Below, piece by piece: positions 8,311 to 12,240 of a stretch of DNA of 12,240 bases (its first letter is position 1; each line of letters begins with the position of its first letter). The DNA is taken from the NCBI GenBank assembly GCA_900618425.1, contig UZAN01000236.1, positions 1 to 12,240 of the forward strand. The letters run 5' to 3'. A program made the translations under genes and the position numbers. A model generated the notes under the pieces. The model was not told the DNA's origin, did no database searches, and saw nothing but the letters and a program-made list of their open reading frames with translations. Source of the DNA: Echinostoma caproni. Lineage: Eukaryota > Platyhelminthes > Trematoda > Plagiorchiida > Echinostomatidae.

Positions 8311-8468
8311 AAAGTTTAGTTCAGTTCATTTTTCACAGGACAGAGAATGGCCACGTCTAATCAAGCGTCCAGAATTGATTCGCTGGTATGCGGTCAAGTA
8401 TGGCACCAACAACTGCGAAAAATATTCTGTAAATTCCTGGTTGAAAAGGGGAAGAAGCGGGAAAGATA
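8311..8468 (-). other. 3' untranslated end of element D
   Basis: Non-coding sequence after the ORF2 stop. Read on the minus strand it ends in a tgaactgaactaaact tail (8311-8330). The cacaggac and gcgtcca blocks beside the tail match the end of element A near 1680-1740, which defines the shared 3' terminus of this family. Confidence 0.65.
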
Positions 8469-9053
8469 TCACATCTCACTTTTAAGGCGAGAAACTGTTA
8501 ATCCTGAGCGTTCATCTTTCAGGCTACTTCCCAATAAATGACAGGAAGAAACAAAGAACATACAACTTGAGTGTGCCGCTCCTACTTCTGGTTTTCTATA
8601 GCAGCTAGGTGGATGGTCAGACCTCCACTTTAGAAACAATTCAGACCACCGTTCGTCCAGGACCGTCTTAAATGCTAGCACAGTCTGTAGTTCTATCAAC
8701 TCCACAGGTAGTCTGTTCAAATGTTGACTACCCTATTATTGAAGAAGTGTGACCGGACGATCAATTGAAACCGGGCCTTAGCTAGCTTCATTTTATGTCC
8801 CTTTGTACGGGAATCTAATGGTTCCTGTAAAAGGGTTTCTGGTCTAATACCAGATAAGCCTTTCTGAGCCTTCTCTTTTATAAAGAGAATAGTCCCAGGT
8901 CCTGAAGCCTTTCCTTGTACTCTTTGCTACGCTGGCCTCCAATCATTCTCGTTGCCAGTCGTTGAACCCCTTCTAACCAGACGGCATTCTTTTTGAAGAA
9001 GGTTGACCATGCCTGGACACAATACTCTGGGTGGAGCCCGAAAAGCTTGCTAA
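8469..9053 (-). pseudogene. ORF2 C-terminal domain remnant of element D
   Basis: From about 9050 downwards, one frame gives LHPEYCVQAWSTFFKKN, LEGVQRLATRMIGGQRSKEY and KERLQDLGLFSL, the conserved post-RT region of CR1-like proteins. A second frame (about 8880-8720) gives GHKMKLAKARFQLIVRSHFF, then NNRVVNI followed by tga where Trp is expected. A third frame (8720-8469) gives NRLPVELIELQTVLAFKTVL and DERW, ending at the natural-looking stop. Three frames and one Trp to stop change show inactivation. It corresponds block by block to 1345-1548 of element A. Confidence 0.87.
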
Positions 9054-9059
9054 GCGCGA

Positions 9060-9612
9060 TTTCGGCATCGGCGTAATCGTTGCAATTCAGAATCAAACCA
9101 TGGTGTCCAAGTGTTCGTGGTTTACTACGAGTTGCTGGGGCGAATGTGTCAGTAAGGTGAAAGATACCGTCCCGAACGCGTTCCCATACGAACTTTACGT
9201 CACTCACCTCGTGAGGGACCGGTGGAAGCGACGGTACAACCATGGCGGCCGCCCTTGCAGCGTCAAACTCTGTACGCCATACATTTCGACCTCTATGTAA
9301 TCCCAGGGGTGCCTGGGTAGCGTTCCACCAACGAATATCCAATAACATATGGTCAATGCACCCTGACGGAGGATGGTGCTCAATCTGTTCTTCAGCGAAC
9401 TCTTCGGCGATATCACCAGATCCAGAATCGATCCCCGCCCACCCTGCTGCTGCATCGGTGACTGCACATACTGAGACAAGAAAAGTTCCTGCAAGGTATA
9501 CAACAATTCGCAAGAGAAGGGATCCGTGCCGTGTTTGGTCAGTCTTGCGACCCTGTCCATGTTAGGAGCGTTGAAGTTCCCGAGAATAAGGCATCAACTG
9601 TCACCTGTCTAT
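9060..9612 (-). pseudogene. Endonuclease C-terminal half and linker of element D
   Basis: The minus strand from about 9600 reads CLILGNFNAPNMDRVARLTK, the GDFN motif with the catalytic Asp changed to Asn (9572-9583), then DPFSCELLYTLQELFLSQYV and QGGRGSILDLVISP, the C-terminal half of an AP-like endonuclease. Near 9365 the frame shifts to CIDHMLLDIRWW, where the Asp-His of the SDH motif is kept. NVWRTEFDAARAAAM and ERVRDGIFHLTDTFAP follow, the EN-RT linker also seen in element A. After about 9110 the text jumps to the post-RT C-terminal region, so the RT core is deleted. The long minus-strand open frame 9513-8878 is therefore an accidental fusion across the deletion, not a real protein. Confidence 0.85.
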
Positions 9613-9689
9613 CTACGCAGGGTTGTCAGGAGTGTGAGGACGGTTGCCGCTGGGATCCGATATAATACCTCCATGCTCACGTATTCTCC

Positions 9690-10600
9690 TAATGTTAGCT
9701 TGGCACAACACCAGACCGAATTACGAGATTTGCCTCCCCATTTGAGCGGCGCTAGTGCAGTTCGGAGAGTGCCTTTCATAGTTGTTTCCTCTGCACAGGG
9801 TCTAGATCTTGGAGAATGCGCATCCGTTCGCGCTTCAGCCTATGTGTCCATTGAAACACGGAGGTTGCTTCACCTTGCGATTCTAGAATCACCTTAAGAG
9901 GACGGGTAGAACCAGCAGAGTCGTTTACGAGCTTCTCAAGTCGGAACGCTGACTTTATATAGATGTTTTTTGCCGAGGTCTCTTCTTCCGAGATGAATAG
10001 CGCAACACGTTGAGGTCGTGGTTGAGCCTGGTCTACGAATTGGGTTCCTTCAGCTCCGGCAGGTTCGTAACAAGAAGACATTGTTTACGCAATGGTGGGG
10101 GATTGCGAGCCCGGGGTGTTGTCCACGCACCATCCTCGGCAACTCAATTTGCGTTCGCATTCTGTTGAATGTTTTGTGATATACCGGATCCGGGTTTGAC
10201 GCTTTTAGGGGCTTCCTTTTGTGTAACCTGGACCGCCAATGAAATTGGAGCCGCTTTTGGTGTCTTAGATTTGCCACAGGAAAGTTTAGGAGCCCTCGTT
10301 ATAGCGGCATGATGATCTCTTTACCTTCTGCCATTTGTGGTTGATGGCGTTGATGTTACTGCCGGTGGTGAAGCGGGATTCCTGGGTTGTTGATGGATCA
10401 TGGTTACGTCCATCGTTGACATAAATTTGCTTGTCTTCGGGATATGGGCGTCCAGACATTGGTTCACAGAACACTTGGATCACAAAATGTTCATAAATTT
10501 GGACTTGCACGAGCATAGAAACTTGTACTCTCCTGGTTGATGTTGGTAAAACCAATGTGTTTGCAAACAAATTGACAAGCTCGGCGAACAGGCGAAATAG
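9690..10600 (-). pseudogene. ORF1 protein remnant of element D (CR1-type, RRM-like)
   Basis: The longest open piece (10081-9776) gives VALFISEEETSAKNIYIKSA, FRLEKLVNDSAGSTRPLKVI and LESQGEATSVFQWTHRLKRE, then QDLDPVQRKQL-stop-KALSEL and GEANLVIRSGVVV. The pattern FRLxK...RPLKVxL...NLVIR..xVV is typical of the RNA-binding ORF1 protein of CR1-like LINEs. One frame over, LLVTNLPELKEPNS (about 10076-10030) supplies the expected first strand of the RRM-like fold, so a frameshift separates them. Upstream (10480-10150) is a Ser/Thr/Pro-rich basic stretch, and at 10600-10440 a Cys-rich piece (ACQFVCKH, KFLCSCKSKF, KCSVNQCLDAH) that may be a decayed zinc-binding module. This protein would coat element RNA. 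It is broken by several stops. Confidence 0.7.
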
Positions 10601-10660
10601 ACTTCAGTTTACCCGAGCTGCGAGAACCGAATTTTGATACTTTGTCAACAACCAATGTCT

Positions 10661-11310
10661 ATCCAGCCATTACAGCCGTCACAATGAACACTCCTGGTAC
10701 GGGGACTAATGATACGTTGGCAGATGACAACCATTTATTTCTACATTTGAACACACGTTGTCGGGTATTCCAAGAGGAAAATCGGTAATTCACAATGAAG
10801 TTCTGTTGACTCATCACAGAATAAGAGGTAAACGGGATAAACGGAGTAACCAGCATTTATTCTGCGGAATGCACAAGATTATTAACCAATTGAGGAGAAT
10901 TGATCAGTTTTTCGGTCAGGTCAGGTCGGGTAAGTTCATCAGACCTTGAAGTGGGTAACCGCGTGGTTTGAGTTTTTGAAGTGCTATAACTGAGGTGTAA
11001 CTTATGCCATAGTTCATCTTGCCCAGCTACTCTCAACATATTGTCACTTTGACACAACTGTCTTTTTATCAACTTTCCTCTAAGTTTTTCATATCGATTA
11101 TTATAATCTCCGGTAACCTTAGTTGCGCTACACCAAATATTACGTGAAATAGGTTATCGCGTATAACTAACATTTCTCTTAAGAAGCATCAAAAAGTACG
11201 ATCTCCTTCTTTTCTGCCACTGTAACCGTTTTTGTCCTCCTCTTATCATTCAATTTAGTATTCTACCCCCTAAACTATTGACGTCTGCCTATATAGCTTT
11301 CAACACGCGT
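10661..11310. other. Anonymous spacer without recognisable genes
   Basis: About 650 bases between element D and the BEL/Pao fragment. Short open frames on both strands (10659-10856 minus, 10758-10949 plus, 10857-11072 minus) overlap one another and contain no motif I recognise. The first part could be the 5' untranslated region of element D; the rest is AT-rich and featureless. Confidence 0.45.
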
Positions 11311-11311
11311 T

Positions 11312-11866
11312 GTGGTACCACAAAATGACCAATATAACGAGTACACGTGCAAAGTTCATTCACACCGAGGAGCTAGGCCAAGAAAACAACCAAGCCTTGG
11401 TTGTGTAGAGGCGGAAAGGATACTCAACAACCGACCGCTTGTACCCGTCACCAGCAATGACCTGCAAGGACCTGCACTAATTCCGAGTGACCTTCTGCTA
11501 TTGAGGTCCAGTGAAGATCTGCATATGCCAAAAGGTGTTAGTGGTTGCTATACCTCGGGTTGGAAGTATGCGAACTACCTGGCACGGGTGTTTTGGAAGC
11601 GTTGGACAAGAGAGTACCTGCCAACCCTTCAAGCTCGACAGAAGTGGTTGCATAGAGAACGGTGGCTGAAGGATGGGGAGGTTGTTCTTGTGGCCAACGA
11701 AAAGCTACAACGCGACAACTGGCCACTGGATGTGGTCATAGAAAGCCACACGGACTCAGATGGGCTAGTAAGAACAGTGAAATTGAAAACGTCTGCCGGT
11801 GAACAGGTGCGCGATATTCGACGAATGTGTTTGTTGGAGGGAGATAAACACAATGCCGTGACCTGA
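11312..11866 (+). pseudogene. BEL/Pao pol C-terminus (post-integrase DUF5641-type domain), 5'-truncated
   Basis: The frame is open for about 180 codons. From about residue 32 it shows VEAERILNNRPLVPVTSN, then IPSDLLLLRSS, FWKRWTREYLPTLQARQKW, LKDGEVVLVANEKLQRDNWP, and VIESHTDSDGLVRTVKLKTS with RDIRRMCLLEG. These are the hallmarks of the domain that follows the integrase core in BEL/Pao polyproteins (DUF5641). It is thought to assist integration, though its exact role is not settled. The first 30 residues do not match the integrase, so the true protein was longer and the GTG at 11312 is only the edge of the open stretch. The frame ends at tga 11864-11866, just before the LTR, as expected. It is truncated but otherwise undamaged. 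Confidence 0.86.
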
Positions 11867-11872
11867 TGGAGT

Positions 11873-12078
11873 TGTGGAGGCACGCCATGTACTATATTTA
11901 CTTCCCATCGCTCTGTATCAATGGCGCCCCCAGTGATATTCGCCCCACCTGTATATAAACGCGTTTCCACGTCCTTGCAATACGTTTTCTCCATTTCATT
12001 TCGTGACTGAGTGTCCCTTTATCAGATTAATACACAATTTATGACATTATCGTCGAAAGTGTGATTCATGTCCCCACA
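11873..12078 (+). repeat. Putative 3' LTR of the BEL/Pao element (206 bp)
   Basis: The segment starts TGTGG and ends CCACA, giving the canonical TG...CA ends with a 5-bp terminal inverted repeat. It begins 6 bases after the pol stop codon, the usual place for a BEL 3' LTR. A TATATAAA box lies at 11952-11959. The right end is inferred from the inverted repeat only, since the partner LTR is not in the window. No clear polypurine tract precedes it (gatggag is the only candidate), and no AATAAA signal is present. Confidence 0.6.
11952..11959 (+). promoter_or_regulatory. TATA box in the putative LTR
   Basis: TATATAAA lies about 80 bases into the putative LTR. In a BEL LTR it would set RNA start about 25-30 bases downstream, near 11980-11990, dividing U3 from R. 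This is a motif call from position and sequence only. Confidence 0.5.
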
Positions 12079-12240
12079 ACATCCATCCATTCACTTACAC
12101 ACATTCACAATGTGAAAGTCGCCAGAAGTCAAGATCGACGAGTGCGGCGAAGCCTGAACAGCTCGTAGGTAGAAGCACTGACTGTAACTCCCAAATAGAT
12201 CAACGAGTGACGCGTAGCCGAAATTGGATCCAAAAGCGTC
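12079..12240. other. Flank right of the LTR, with an imperfect direct repeat
   Basis: No coding signal is seen. Two 23-base segments, 12132-12154 and 12197-12219 (agatc.acgagtg..gcg.agcc), match at 19 of 23 positions and start 65 bases apart. They could be part of a decayed tandem array that continues beyond the window. Confidence 0.5.

Larger units (their letters stand above)
8309..10660 (-). mobile_element. Element D: two-ORF CR1-like retrotransposon, internally deleted
   Basis: Read on the minus strand, the order is ORF1 protein remnant (about 10600-9690), endonuclease and linker (about 9610-9070), ORF2 C-terminal domain (about 9050-8469) and a 3' end with a tail (8311-8330, reverse complement aatgaactgaactaaacttt). 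The N-terminal part of the endonuclease and the whole RT catalytic core are absent, so at least two internal deletions occurred. Linker text and the 3' end match element A, so both belong to one family, in opposite orientation. The 5' limit is uncertain and is set where readable ORF1-like text fades. Confidence 0.82.
11311..12078 (+). mobile_element. Element E: 3' end of a BEL/Pao LTR retrotransposon
   Basis: An open frame encoding the C-terminal part of a BEL/Pao pol polyprotein (11312-11866) is followed 6 bases later by a putative 3' LTR (11873-12078). Gag, protease, RT, RNase H and the integrase catalytic core are not in the window, nor is a 5' LTR, so the copy is truncated on the left near 11310. 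The breakpoint carries a 14-bp palindrome (ttgtggtaccacaa, 11310-11323) that contains the same TGTGG/CCACA strings as the LTR ends. The absence of stops in the coding part suggests a younger insertion than elements A, B and D. Confidence 0.8.

Noticed and set aside
8878..9513. The longest minus-strand open frame (211 codons) with a signal-peptide-like start
   Set aside because: Its parts read as endonuclease end, linker and post-RT region of a CR1-like ORF2 joined across a deletion. The hydrophobic start is out-of-frame endonuclease sequence, so it is not a secreted host protein.
9242..9897. Plus-strand open frames opposite element D
   Set aside because: They are antisense shadows of the endonuclease, linker and ORF1 remnants, whose motifs read on the minus strand.
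1..12240. CRISPR array, bacterial operon, defence island or phage module
   Set aside because: No regularly spaced repeats, no dense intact genes and no prokaryotic motifs. All recognisable proteins are eukaryotic retrotransposon remnants.

Overview
This window looks like eukaryotic, repeat-rich genomic DNA, most probably from a digenean flatworm (fluke). That rests on the mix of several CR1/Jockey-like non-LTR retrotransposon families and a BEL/Pao LTR element whose protein remnants resemble fluke elements as I know them. Base composition is moderate, not strongly AT-rich, which fits liver-fluke-type genomes slightly better than schistosomes. The species is inference. I see no host exon, tRNA, rRNA or CRISPR array, and no bacterial operon structure.

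Layout. (A) 1-1742, plus strand: a CR1-like ORF2 remnant (linker, reverse transcriptase to motif B, then a jump to the C-terminal domain) with its 3' end and ACTAA-type tail. 1743-3139: mostly anonymous, with a pair of about 94-bp repeats 192 bp apart and a perfect 10-bp hairpin. (B) About 3140-4932 and 6409-7417, plus strand: a second CR1-like element with recognisable endonuclease, linker, RT and C-terminal parts. (C) 4933-6410, plus strand: a third, different non-LTR element, 5'-truncated within its RT, inserted into B between two adjoining RT segments; it ends in (ACTTG)3. 7418-8264: anonymous. (D) About 8310-10660, minus strand: a two-ORF CR1-like element of the same family as A, with ORF1 protein, endonuclease, linker and C-terminal remnants but no RT catalytic core. 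10661-11310: anonymous. (E) 11311-12078, plus strand: the 3' end of a BEL/Pao LTR retrotransposon, with an open 3' pol frame (DUF5641-type) and a putative 206-bp LTR.

The genes do not work together as a system. Each non-LTR open frame is broken by stops and frameshifts, and key catalytic positions are altered or absent. The window is best read as layered retrotransposon debris, with the order B then C fixed by nesting and E probably among the youngest because its frame is intact. I found no convincing previously undescribed functional system. The most informative items are the nested insertion, the A/D family relationship, the ORF1 protein in D, and the short tandem pair at 2639-2924.
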